From: Eubacteriaceae bacterium
Lineage (GTDB): Bacteria > Bacillota > Clostridia > Lachnospirales > Lachnospiraceae
NCBI GenBank assembly: GCA_902362455.1
Contig: CABIWJ010000004.1
Span: forward strand, 266,349-330,348
Length of the DNA: 64,000 nt
Reading direction: 5' to 3'
Positions 43,225-52,396 of this stretch are shown in pieces (position 1 is the first letter of the stretch; the number at the start of each line of letters is the position of its first letter). A model generated the notes under the pieces. It had not been told where the DNA came from. It worked only from the letters and a program-made list of their open reading frames with translations, and searched no databases. Made by a program: the position numbers and the translations under genes.

Positions 43225-44676
43225 ATGAACGAAATTAACCTTGATTTAGTAGATATATCAACCGAGGCACCATTAGAAGAACCGGCAAGACAATATTACT
43301 ATATGGCAAAATGCAGAGAAATAATCCGTAAGAAGAGCGAACTGTTAAGACGTCCTCTTTATTGTCAGATTCAGACATTTGGTTGTCAGATGAATGCCAG
43401 AGATTCAGAAAAATTAACAGGTATTCTTGAGGCAATAGGCTATGTGCTTACTACTTCAAATGAAGAACCTGATTTTATCTTATATAATACCTGCACCGTC
43501 AGAGAAAATGCTAATCTAAAAGTATATGGACATCTTGGTAATTTGAAGAAATTGAAGAATAAGAACCCTGAAATGATTATTTCATTATGTGGTTGTATGA
43601 TGCAGGAAGAAACAGTAGTTGAGAAAATTAAAAGCAGCTACCGTTTTGTTGACCTAATATTTGGAACGCATAATATATTTAAGTTAGCAGAACTTCTATA
43701 TGAGAAATTCACAACTGGAAACAGTGTTATTGAGATATGGAAAGATACAGATAAGATTGTTGAAGAACTTCCTATTGACCGTAAATATCCATTCAAATCA
43801 GGTGTAAATATTATGTTTGGCTGCAATAACTTTTGTAGTTATTGTATAGTGCCTTATGTAAGAGGTCGTGAAAGAAGCAGAAAGCCTGAAGATATTATAG
43901 AAGAGATTAAAAAATTAGTTGCAGATGGCGTTGTGGAGGTGATGTTACTCGGACAAAATGTCAATTCTTATGGCAAAAACCTAGAAAATGGAATCTCATT
44001 TGCCGAACTTCTTAAACGTGTAGAAGAAATAGATGGATTAGAGCGAATCAGATTTATGACTTCACACCCTAAAGATTTATCAGATGATTTGATTGAAGTT
44101 ATGAAGAACTCAAAGAAGATATGCAGACAGCTACATCTTCCATTACAATCAGGAAGCAGTCGTATTCTTAAAATAATGAACAGACATTATGATAAGGAGA
44201 AATACCTAGATCTTGCATTAAAGATTAGAAGAGAAATACCTGATATGGCATTATCTACTGATATTATTGTAGGTTTTCCAGGTGAAACAGAGGAGGACTT
44301 CTTAGAGACATTAGATGTAGTTAAGAAAGTAAGATATGACAGTGCATATACTTTCATATATTCGAAGAGAACAGGCACACCTGCTGCTAAAATGGAAAAT
44401 CAGGTTCCGGAAGATGTGGTTAAGGACAGATTTAACAGATTATTAGAAGTAGTTCAGGAGATTTCTAATGAAAATACAGGTAAATATGTTGGAGAGACTA
44501 TGGAAGTATTAGTTGAAGAAGTAAATGACCATGATTCCTCATTAGTTACTGGTAAATTAAGTAACAGCACAACAGTGCATTTTAAAGGAACTAAAGATTT
44601 AATCGGTAAGATTGTAAATGTACACTTAGATGAAGCTAAAGGCTTTTATTACTTTGGCACAATGGTTGAAGAATAA
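43225..44676 (+). CDS. miaB: tRNA-2-methylthio-N6-dimethylallyladenosine synthase MiaB
   Basis: This 483-residue radical SAM methylthiotransferase adds a methylthio group to i6A37 in tRNA. The N-terminal domain has TFGCQMNARDSE, NTCTVRENA and LCGCMMQEE (the three cluster cysteines). The radical SAM motif CxxxCxxC is C200, C204 and C207 (CNNFCSYC), and a TRAM domain ends the protein. AAAGGA precedes the ATG. Its substrate nucleoside is made by MiaA, encoded 6.6 kb downstream. Confidence 0.96.
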   Translation: MNEINLDLVDISTEAPLEEPARQYYYMAKCREIIRKKSELLRRPLYCQIQTFGCQMNARDSEKLTGILEAIGYVLTTSNEEPDFILYNTCTVRENANLKVYGHLGNLKKLKNKNPEMIISLCGCMMQEETVVEKIKSSYRFVDLIFGTHNIFKLAELLYEKFTTGNSVIEIWKDTDKIVEELPIDRKYPFKSGVNIMFGCNNFCSYCIVPYVRGRERSRKPEDIIEEIKKLVADGVVEVMLLGQNVNSYGKNLENGISFAELLKRVEEIDGLERIRFMTSHPKDLSDDLIEVMKNSKKICRQLHLPLQSGSSRILKIMNRHYDKEKYLDLALKIRREIPDMALSTDIIVGFPGETEEDFLETLDVVKKVRYDSAYTFIYSKRTGTPAAKMENQVPEDVVKDRFNRLLEVVQEISNENTGKYVGETMEVLVEEVNDHDSSLVTGKLSNSTTVHFKGTKDLIGKIVNVHLDEAKGFYYFGTMVEE

Positions 44677-44734
44677 TAGTGGCAAAAATAAAAAAGAAGC
44701 AGGAAATAAGAATAAAGAAATAAAAAGAAGTAAC

Positions 44735-44782
44735 AAGAAAAGAATGAAGAAAAGAATGAAGAAAAGAATGAAGAAAAGAAAG
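44735..44782 (+). repeat. 12-bp tandem purine repeat in the SulP leader
   Basis: AAGAAAAGAATG occurs three times in exact tandem (44735-44770) with a fourth near-copy (44771-44782), within a roughly 90-base tract that is almost all purine. An ATG in the first unit (44744) opens a 15-codon frame with the repeated unit MKKR, ending at TGA 44789-44791, seven bases before the SulP start. Confidence 0.85.
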
Positions 44783-44798
44783 TGTTTGTGAAAAAGTT

Positions 44799-46469
44799 AT
44801 GAATTATATTAAACCAAAATTATTTTCGGTAATGAAAGATTATACTAAAGAACAGTTTGTTAAAGACGTAGTGGCAGGCATAATTGTTGCAATTATTGCA
44901 TTACCATTATCAATTGCGTTAGCACTTGCATCAGGAGTAACTCCGGAAATGGGATTATATACAGCGATAGTTGCTGGTTTTATCATCTCATTTTTCGGTG
45001 GAAGTCGTGTCCAGATTGCAGGACCAACAGCGGCATTTGCAACAATTGTAGCAGGAATCGTGGCTACAGAGGGAATTGACGGATTAATAATTGCTACCAT
45101 AATGGCAGGTATTATTCTTGTATTAATGGGATTGTTCAAATTCGGAAGCCTGATTAAATTCATACCACTTACCATAACTACTGGTTTTACAAGTGGTATT
45201 GCAGTTACTATTTTCATTGGTCAGATTAAAGATTTTTTAGGACTTACATTTAAGCAGACTAAAGAGCCTCTGATAGAGACTATGGATAAAGTTAAGATGA
45301 TTGGAAGCTGCATTAATACTGTTAATGTATCAGCTTTAATAATAGGACTTGTGGCATTATTAATATTAATAATATGGCCAAAGATTAATAAGATAATTCC
45401 TCCATCATTAATAGCTATTATTATAACTGCTGCAGCAGTAAAATTATTATCACTTGATGTAAATACAATTGGTTCATTGTATACAATTTCATCAAAGTTA
45501 CCACATTTTAATATGCCTGCATTTTCATTTGAAAAAATACGTTTATTATTACCTAATGCATTTACAATAGCGATACTTGCAGCTATTGAGTCACTTCTTT
45601 CCTGTGTAGTTGCAGACGGTATGATTGGAAGCAGGCATAAATCAAATGCTGAACTTGTGGCACAGGGCTTAGGTAATATCGGTAGTGCATTTTTCGGTGG
45701 AATACCTGCAACAGGTGCGATAGCAAGAACGGCTGCGAATGTTAAAAATGGAGGTAGAACTCCTATAGCAGGAATAGTTCATTCTATAACACTTGCACTT
45801 ATATTAGTGATTTTGATGCCATATGCGGCACTTATTCCTATGCCTTGCATTGCAGCAATATTATTTATGGTTGCTTATAATATGTGTGAATGGAGAAAAT
45901 TTCTCAATATATGTAAAACAGCACCAAAAAGTGATATACTTGTACTCATCTTAACTTTTGTGTTAACAGTAGTATTTGATTTAGTAGTAGCAATAGGTGT
46001 CGGTATTGTCTTAACCTGTCTGTTATTTATGAAGAGAATGTCAGAGGTTACATATGTACATGGCTGGAAATATATAGACGAAGATGAAGAAGATACCGAA
46101 GATGAAGATGCAATAGGCCTGAAAGTTGTGCCAAAAGGAACACATGTATTCGAAATTAACGGACCAATGTTCTTTGGCGCAGCAGATAAATTTATGGAGG
46201 TTGTATCTGAAACTGAAGGAGATGTACTTATTATCAGAATGAGAGGAGTGCCTGCACTAGATGTTACAGCATATCAGACACTTTTAAATATCTTAAAAAC
46301 ATGTAAAGCAAATGGAATGACACTTGTACTCTCGCACATTAATGAACAACCAAAACACGTATTTGAAAAAGCAGGCTTTATAGAAATGGTCGGAGAAGAG
46401 AATATTTGTCCAAACATTGATGCAGCAATAGAAAGAGCAAATGAAATACATTCGAAAAACGGAGGTTGA
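44799..46469 (+). CDS. SulP family anion transporter with STAS domain
   Basis: This 556-residue protein is a SulP/SLC26-type anion transporter. It begins with the conserved DVVAGIIVAIIALPLSIALALASG, has about 10-12 membrane segments including GSRVQIAGPTAAF, and a C-terminal STAS domain from about residue 445. Substrate (sulfate, bicarbonate or another anion) cannot be assigned from sequence. There is no good Shine-Dalgarno; the upstream tract is the purine tandem repeat with a 15-codon leader frame. mutS follows after 1 base. Confidence 0.9.
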   Translation: MNYIKPKLFSVMKDYTKEQFVKDVVAGIIVAIIALPLSIALALASGVTPEMGLYTAIVAGFIISFFGGSRVQIAGPTAAFATIVAGIVATEGIDGLIIATIMAGIILVLMGLFKFGSLIKFIPLTITTGFTSGIAVTIFIGQIKDFLGLTFKQTKEPLIETMDKVKMIGSCINTVNVSALIIGLVALLILIIWPKINKIIPPSLIAIIITAAAVKLLSLDVNTIGSLYTISSKLPHFNMPAFSFEKIRLLLPNAFTIAILAAIESLLSCVVADGMIGSRHKSNAELVAQGLGNIGSAFFGGIPATGAIARTAANVKNGGRTPIAGIVHSITLALILVILMPYAALIPMPCIAAILFMVAYNMCEWRKFLNICKTAPKSDILVLILTFVLTVVFDLVVAIGVGIVLTCLLFMKRMSEVTYVHGWKYIDEDEEDTEDEDAIGLKVVPKGTHVFEINGPMFFGAADKFMEVVSETEGDVLIIRMRGVPALDVTAYQTLLNILKTCKANGMTLVLSHINEQPKHVFEKAGFIEMVGEENICPNIDAAIERANEIHSKNGG

Positions 46470-46470
46470 C

Positions 46471-49119
46471 ATGGGGCAGTTATCACCAATGATGCAAAAA
46501 TATATGGAAACAAAGGAGCAATATAAGGACTGTATTCTGTTCTACAGATTAGGCGACTTTTATGAGATGTTTTTTGATGATGCAATCTTAGCTTCTAAAG
46601 AGTTAGAATTGACACTTACAGGTAAGGACTGTGGACTTGAAGAACGTGCGCCTATGTGTGGAATACCTTATCATGCTGTAGATACATATTTGAGCAAACT
46701 TGTTGAAAAAGGATATAAAGTTGCTATAGGTGAACAGGTAGAAGATCCTAAGCTGGCAAAGGGGTTAGTTAAACGTGAAGTAATAAGAGTGGTTACTCCG
46801 GGAACTAATCTTAATACTTCATCAATGGACGAAACAAAAAATAATTATCTTATGTGTATATCATATCTTGATGATAAATTTGGAATTGCAATAACTGATA
46901 TTACAACTGGAGATTTTATGGTAACAGAGGTCAATTCTAGGAGGTCATTATTAGATGAAATTAATAAGTTTATGCCATCAGAGATAGTAGTTAATTCACC
47001 ATTTTATCTGACTGGTATAGATACTGATGATTTGAAGAACAGACTTAACATATGCATATTTACATTAGATTCATGGTATTTTGATGAAGAGATGTGTGTA
47101 AATACCTTAAAAGACCATTTTCATGTAATGAATTTATCAGGATTAGGACTTGATGATTATCCTACAGGCACAATTGCAGCAGGTGCATTGATGAAATATC
47201 TGCTCGAAACACAGAAGATATCATTATCACATATTATTGCGATATCTCCTTATTCTACTGGAAAATATATGATAATTGATACATCTACCAGAAGAAATCT
47301 TGAATTAACGGAGACACTTCGTGAGAAACAGAAACGTGGCTCACTTCTGTGGGTTCTTGATAAGACTAAGACAGCAATGGGTGCAAGAACCTTAAGACAA
47401 TACATAGAACAGCCTCTTGTTAAGAAAGAAGATATAATAAAGCGTCAGGAGGCTATTGCAGAGATTAATGATGACTTAATTACAAGAGAAGAGATAAGAG
47501 AATATCTTAATCCGGTATATGATTTAGAAAGATTAATAAGCCGTATTTCGTATCAGTCAGCTAATCCGAGAGACTTAATAGCATTCAGAAATTCGTTAGA
47601 GTTATTACCTCATATTAAAAATCAGATGAAGTCATATAAATCAGAAGAATTATCCGGATTATATAATAAGTTTGATGTGCTTGAAGACTTATACGAACTT
47701 GTCAGAGATTCAATTATGGAAGAGCCACCTGTAACTATTCGTGAGGGTGGAATAATTAAAGATGGATATTCAGAAGAAATCGACAGATTGAGAAAAGCCA
47801 AGACAGAGGGTAAGAACTGGATTGCAGATTTAGAAGCAAAAGAAAAGGAAAGAACCGGAATAAAGAGTTTAAAGATTAAATATAATAAGGTATTTGGATA
47901 TTATATAGAAGTTACTAATTCATTTAAGGATTTAGTACCTGATAATTATACAAGAAAACAGACATTAGCTAATGCAGAACGCTATATTACCGATGAATTA
48001 AAGAATTTAGAGGATATAATTCTTGGCGCAGAAGAGAAACTTTCTGCTATTGAATATGATAAATTCTGCCTTATAAGAAATACTATAGCTGATGAAGTTG
48101 TAAGAATTAAACATACAGCTAAAATAGTTGCCAGGATTGATGTATATGCATCACTTGCATATGTGGCAGAGCATAATAATTTCGTCAGACCATCAATTAA
48201 TGAAAAAGGCATTATTGATATTAAAAACGGTCGTCATCCTGTAGTTGAAAAGATGATGAATGGTTCAATGTTTGTTGAAAATGATACTTATTTAGATAAG
48301 CATAATAACAGAATTTCGATAATAACAGGTCCTAATATGGCAGGTAAATCTACATATATGAGACAGACGGCATTAATTGTATTAATGGCACAGATTGGCT
48401 CATTTGTTCCTGCAAGCTCTGCTAATATCGGAATATGTGACAGAATTTTTACCAGAGTCGGAGCCTCTGATGATTTGGCATCGGGACAGAGTACATTTAT
48501 GGTGGAGATGACAGAGGTTGCTAATATCCTTAGAAATGCTACTTCTAACAGTTTACTTATCCTTGATGAAATAGGACGAGGTACAAGTACTTTTGATGGC
48601 CTTAGTATTGCATGGGCTGTAGTTGAACATATAAGCAATACAAAGCTTCTAGGTGCAAAGACACTATTTGCCACGCATTATCATGAACTTACCGAATTAG
48701 AGGGTACTTTAGCGGGCGTAAATAACTATTGTATAGCAGTTAAGGAACAGGGCGATGATATCGTATTCTTAAGAAAAATTGTCAAAGGCGGTGCTGATAA
48801 GAGTTATGGTATACAGGTTGCTAAACTTGCAGGAATACCGGAGTCAGTTATATTACGTGCTAAAGAGATTGCGATGGAATTATCGGATGCTGACATAAGT
48901 GCGAGGGCTAAAGAGATTGCGATTTCGTCTAAACCGGCAATTAAGAATAAGCAATTTGTTAAAGATGATACAGATGCAACCCAGATGTCATTATTTGATA
49001 CTGTTAAAGATGATGACATTATAAACGAATTAAAAGAGTTAGATATATCTAATATGACACCTATGGATGCATTAAATACATTATATAAACTTCAAAATAA
49101 GTTAAGGAACCGTTGGTAA
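46471..49119 (+). CDS. mutS: DNA mismatch repair protein MutS
   Basis: This 882-residue ATPase recognises mismatches. The mismatch-binding motif in domain I is FYEMF (within YRLGDFYEMFFDDA), and the ATPase Walker A GPNMAGKST starts at residue 620, followed by DELGRGT-like DEIGRGTSTFDG and FATHYHEL. The start at 46471 follows GGAGG; an upstream in-frame ATG lies in the SulP gene. mutL follows after 39 bases. Confidence 0.97.
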   Translation: MGQLSPMMQKYMETKEQYKDCILFYRLGDFYEMFFDDAILASKELELTLTGKDCGLEERAPMCGIPYHAVDTYLSKLVEKGYKVAIGEQVEDPKLAKGLVKREVIRVVTPGTNLNTSSMDETKNNYLMCISYLDDKFGIAITDITTGDFMVTEVNSRRSLLDEINKFMPSEIVVNSPFYLTGIDTDDLKNRLNICIFTLDSWYFDEEMCVNTLKDHFHVMNLSGLGLDDYPTGTIAAGALMKYLLETQKISLSHIIAISPYSTGKYMIIDTSTRRNLELTETLREKQKRGSLLWVLDKTKTAMGARTLRQYIEQPLVKKEDIIKRQEAIAEINDDLITREEIREYLNPVYDLERLISRISYQSANPRDLIAFRNSLELLPHIKNQMKSYKSEELSGLYNKFDVLEDLYELVRDSIMEEPPVTIREGGIIKDGYSEEIDRLRKAKTEGKNWIADLEAKEKERTGIKSLKIKYNKVFGYYIEVTNSFKDLVPDNYTRKQTLANAERYITDELKNLEDIILGAEEKLSAIEYDKFCLIRNTIADEVVRIKHTAKIVARIDVYASLAYVAEHNNFVRPSINEKGIIDIKNGRHPVVEKMMNGSMFVENDTYLDKHNNRISIITGPNMAGKSTYMRQTALIVLMAQIGSFVPASSANIGICDRIFTRVGASDDLASGQSTFMVEMTEVANILRNATSNSLLILDEIGRGTSTFDGLSIAWAVVEHISNTKLLGAKTLFATHYHELTELEGTLAGVNNYCIAVKEQGDDIVFLRKIVKGGADKSYGIQVAKLAGIPESVILRAKEIAMELSDADISARAKEIAISSKPAIKNKQFVKDDTDATQMSLFDTVKDDDIINELKELDISNMTPMDALNTLYKLQNKLRNRW

Positions 49120-49158
49120 TAGTTGTTAATGTTTAGAAATAAAAGGATGAGGTGAACT

Positions 49159-51135
49159 ATGGCACATATAAATGTTCTTGATAAATCTACTGTGGATAAG
49201 ATTGCAGCCGGAGAGGTTGTAGACAGACCATCATCAATTGTTAAGGAAGTTTTAGAAAATGCAATTGATGCCAGGGCAACTGCGGTTACGGTTGAGATAA
49301 AAGATGGTGGTATTTCATTTATCAGAATTACGGATAATGGACAGGGAATAGAAAAAGATGATATAAAAAATGCTTTTTTAAGACATGCTACTAGCAAAAT
49401 TAAGAATGTAGAAGATTTATTAAGTGCCAGTTCGTTAGGATTTCGTGGAGAGGCATTATCAAGTATTGCTGCCGTTACACAGTTAGAATGTATTACGAAG
49501 ACTCCTTCTGATTTAACAGGAATACGATATGTGATTGAGGGTGGAGAAGAAAAATGTCTTGAGGAAGTCGGTGCACCTACAGGAACAACATTTATTATAA
49601 GAAATTTGTTCTATAATACACCAGCACGACGTAAATTTTTAAAATCAGCTACAACAGAGGCATCATATATAAGTAGCATAGTGGAGAAAATTGCCCTTTC
49701 ACATCCAGAAGTTTCAATCAGGTTTATTAACAATAATCAAAATAAACTTCATACATCGGGTAATAATAAATTAAATGAAATTATATATTCTATATATGGA
49801 CGAGATGTTGCTGCAAATATATTAGAGATAGACGATATAGCAATGAATATGCATCTTACAGGATATATCGGGAAACCGATTGTCTCAAGAGGCAACAGAA
49901 ATAATATGGTATACTTCATTAATGGCAGATTTATAAAAAGTAAAATTATAAATAATGCAATTGAGGAAGCATATAAGCCATATATGATGCAGCATAATTA
50001 TCCATTCTGTGTATTACATTTTCAGATAGACAACTATCTTATAGATGTAAATGTTCATCCGTCTAAAATGGAGATTCGTTTTGAGAATCCAATGGATATA
50101 TATAATATTTTCTATAATGCGATTTCGGCAGCACTTAGCAGACGTGAATTAATTCCTGAGGTAGCAGAGGCAGATTCGGGTAATTCTAAGAAAGCTCATG
50201 TACAAACTATTACAAATAATGTCAATAATATTGAAAGCAATATAAATAACATTGAAAACAATGTGAAAAATATTGAGAATATTGAAAACGATGTGAAAAA
50301 TATTGAGAATATTGCAAATGCGATTACAACAAAGGAAAAACAACAGCCTAAAAGACATATAAGAGAACCTGAACCATTTGAAATCAGAAGAAATATGTTA
50401 AATGATATAGAAAGGGTCTCATATGCTTCAGAAAATGATAGCGTAGCAGATATATCTATGGTTGCTGATGGTGCAGATGATTATAATGCAATACCAGTAC
50501 AGGGGCAGACTGAACAGATAGATTTATTCAATGATGTTTTCTTGTCTAAAAAAGAACGTAAGAAGCATAAAATGATAGGACAACTTTTCGATACTTACTG
50601 GCTTATTGAGTATGATAACAATTTATATATAATTGACCAGCATGCGGCTCATGAAAAGGTACTATACGAAAAGACGTTGAAGTCATTTAAGAATAAAGAG
50701 ATTACCTCGCAGCAGATTAATCCTCCGATTATACTTACATTATCAATGGAGGAGGAAAATATAATTAACAGATTCAGTGATGAATTCGAAAGATTCGGCT
50801 ATGAAATCGAGCCATTTGGTGGTAAGGACTATGCTGTACGTGCTGTACCTGCTAATCTGTATTCTATTGGACAGAAAGAACTATTAATGAGTCTTATTGA
50901 TTCACTTACAGAGACTTCTGCAGAATTAAAATCAGATTTAATAACAGAGAAGATTGCTTCAATGTCCTGCAAGGCAGCAGTTAAAGGTAATAATCGTCTA
51001 TCAGTTGAAGAGGCTAATGCATTAATAGAACAATTATTGCAACTAGACAATCCTTATAATTGTCCTCATGGACGACCTACTATTATATCAATGAGTAAAT
51101 ATGAAATTGAGAAGAAATTCAAAAGAATAGTGTAA
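49159..51135 (+). CDS. mutL: DNA mismatch repair protein MutL
   Basis: This 658-residue protein couples mismatch recognition to repair. The N-terminal GHKL ATPase has ENAIDARA, DNGQGI, ATSKI and GFRGEALSSI. The C-terminal domain carries the endonuclease motif in DQHAAHEKVLYE with a CPHGRP zinc motif, so it is the endonuclease type found in organisms without MutH. The linker around residues 355-390 is an unusual Asn/Ile/Glu repeat encoded by a 30-bp direct repeat. Confidence 0.96.
   Translation: MAHINVLDKSTVDKIAAGEVVDRPSSIVKEVLENAIDARATAVTVEIKDGGISFIRITDNGQGIEKDDIKNAFLRHATSKIKNVEDLLSASSLGFRGEALSSIAAVTQLECITKTPSDLTGIRYVIEGGEEKCLEEVGAPTGTTFIIRNLFYNTPARRKFLKSATTEASYISSIVEKIALSHPEVSIRFINNNQNKLHTSGNNKLNEIIYSIYGRDVAANILEIDDIAMNMHLTGYIGKPIVSRGNRNNMVYFINGRFIKSKIINNAIEEAYKPYMMQHNYPFCVLHFQIDNYLIDVNVHPSKMEIRFENPMDIYNIFYNAISAALSRRELIPEVAEADSGNSKKAHVQTITNNVNNIESNINNIENNVKNIENIENDVKNIENIANAITTKEKQQPKRHIREPEPFEIRRNMLNDIERVSYASENDSVADISMVADGADDYNAIPVQGQTEQIDLFNDVFLSKKERKKHKMIGQLFDTYWLIEYDNNLYIIDQHAAHEKVLYEKTLKSFKNKEITSQQINPPIILTLSMEEENIINRFSDEFERFGYEIEPFGGKDYAVRAVPANLYSIGQKELLMSLIDSLTETSAELKSDLITEKIASMSCKAAVKGNNRLSVEEANALIEQLLQLDNPYNCPHGRPTIISMSKYEIEKKFKRIV
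50251..50310 (+). repeat. 30-bp direct repeat inside the mutL linker
   Basis: Two adjacent 30-base units (50251-50280 and 50281-50310) differ at one base and encode ten residues each, IENNVKNIEN and IENDVKNIEN. Shorter relics lie upstream (NNIESNINN). Because the unit is a multiple of three, copy-number change would alter linker length without a frameshift. Confidence 0.9.
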
Positions 51136-51149
51136 CAGAACAGAGGATA

Positions 51150-51297
51150 GTGTGAAAGAATTGTGCTGATGCACCAATTCTTTCACACAGCTATTTGTTT
51201 CAGAGCGAAAACAAATAGCTGTTTATGGCAAGTCAGAAATCGCCTACGCGAATTTCTGACCGCCTCTTTGCGACAAGTTGCTCAGAATAGAGGATTA
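51150..51297 (+). repeat. Shine-Dalgarno-proximal structured repeat, copy D (SDR-D)
   Basis: This is the largest and best-paired copy, between mutL and miaA. GTGTGAAAGAATTG (51150-51163) pairs with CAATTCTTTCACAC (51175-51188), 14 bp; AGCTATTTGTTT (51189-51200) pairs with AAACAAATAGCT (51209-51220), 12 bp; GTCAGAAAT (51232-51240) pairs with ATTTCTGAC (51252-51260), 9 bp. The 3' block from 51263 matches SDR-B. It ends at GAGGA near the miaA start. Confidence 0.8.
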
Positions 51298-51304
51298 GTG
51301 AAAA

Positions 51305-52273
51305 ATGAATAATCTAAATAAGAAACCATTAGTTATAATAACAGGACCGACAGGTGTTGGTAAAACGGATATATCGATTGATATTGCTAAGAAAATTAAT
51401 GGTGAAATTATAAGTGCAGATTCGATACAGATATATAAATATATGGATATAGGTTCGGCTAAAATAACTAAAGAGGAAATGGATGGAATAAAGCATTATC
51501 TGGTAGATGAACTTAATCCTGATGAAGAGTTCAATGTGTATATGTTTAAAACAATGTCTAAGAGAGCTATGGAAGAAATATATGCTAAAGGTAAAATTCC
51601 GATAATTGTTGGAGGAACTGGCTTCTATATACAGAGTATACTTTATGATATTGAGTTTTCTGATGAAGAAGAGAAAGATGATAGTATCCGTAAGAAGTAT
51701 GAGCAGTTAGCAAAGGAAAAAGGCAATTTATATGTCCATAAGCTTTTAGAAGAGGTAGATAAGGAGTCAGCAGATTCAATACATGAGAATAATTTAAAAC
51801 GTGTAATTCGTGCCTTAGAATATTTTGAAGTGAATCACGAAAAGATTTCTGTTCATAATTCCAGGGAAGCTTCTAAGAAATCACCATATAATTTCGTCTA
51901 TTTTGTACTTAACAGGCAGAGAGATGTGTTATATGAAAGAATAGATAAGCGTGTAGATATGATGATTGAACAGGGACTTGTAAATGAAGTTAAGAATCTG
52001 TTGAATTTAGGATACATGCCTGACTTAGTATCTATGCAGGGCTTAGGATATAAGGAAATTGTTGCATATCTTAATGGAGAATATACATTAGATGAAGCAG
52101 TTGAGATAATTAAGCGAGATACAAGACATTTTGCAAAACGCCAGCTTACGTGGTTCAGACGTGAGAAAGAAGTTACTTTTATGAATTATGAAGATTATGG
52201 TAATGACAAAGGATTAGTTAGTAATGCTATGGTTGAAATAATGCATAAAAAAGCAATAATAGATAATAATTAA
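51305..52273 (+). CDS. miaA: tRNA dimethylallyltransferase MiaA
   Basis: This 322-residue enzyme transfers a dimethylallyl group to A37 of tRNAs reading UNN codons, making the substrate for MiaB. Motifs are the P-loop GPTGVGKTDISIDIA, SADSIQIYKYMDIGSAK, GGTGFYIQS and QGLGYKE. The ATG is preceded by GAGGA at the end of SDR-D. The order mutS-mutL-miaA matches Bacillus. Confidence 0.97.
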   Translation: MNNLNKKPLVIITGPTGVGKTDISIDIAKKINGEIISADSIQIYKYMDIGSAKITKEEMDGIKHYLVDELNPDEEFNVYMFKTMSKRAMEEIYAKGKIPIIVGGTGFYIQSILYDIEFSDEEEKDDSIRKKYEQLAKEKGNLYVHKLLEEVDKESADSIHENNLKRVIRALEYFEVNHEKISVHNSREASKKSPYNFVYFVLNRQRDVLYERIDKRVDMMIEQGLVNEVKNLLNLGYMPDLVSMQGLGYKEIVAYLNGEYTLDEAVEIIKRDTRHFAKRQLTWFRREKEVTFMNYEDYGNDKGLVSNAMVEIMHKKAIIDNN

Positions 52274-52344
52274 ATAACATTTATTATTGAATATAAATAT
52301 CATGGTATCAGAATAGTGCATTTGTTCTAAGCACGGCTAAAATT

Positions 52345-52373
52345 TTGATGTCGAAATTTATAAATATTATATT
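52345..52373 (+). promoter_or_regulatory. Candidate SigA promoter before the COG4100 gene
   Basis: TTGATG (52345-52350) and TATATT (52368-52373) are 17 bases apart, with a predicted start about 17 bases before the ATG at 52397. The leader would be very short. Confidence 0.4.
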
Positions 52374-52396
52374 AATAGAAAGTATAGAGAAAAACA

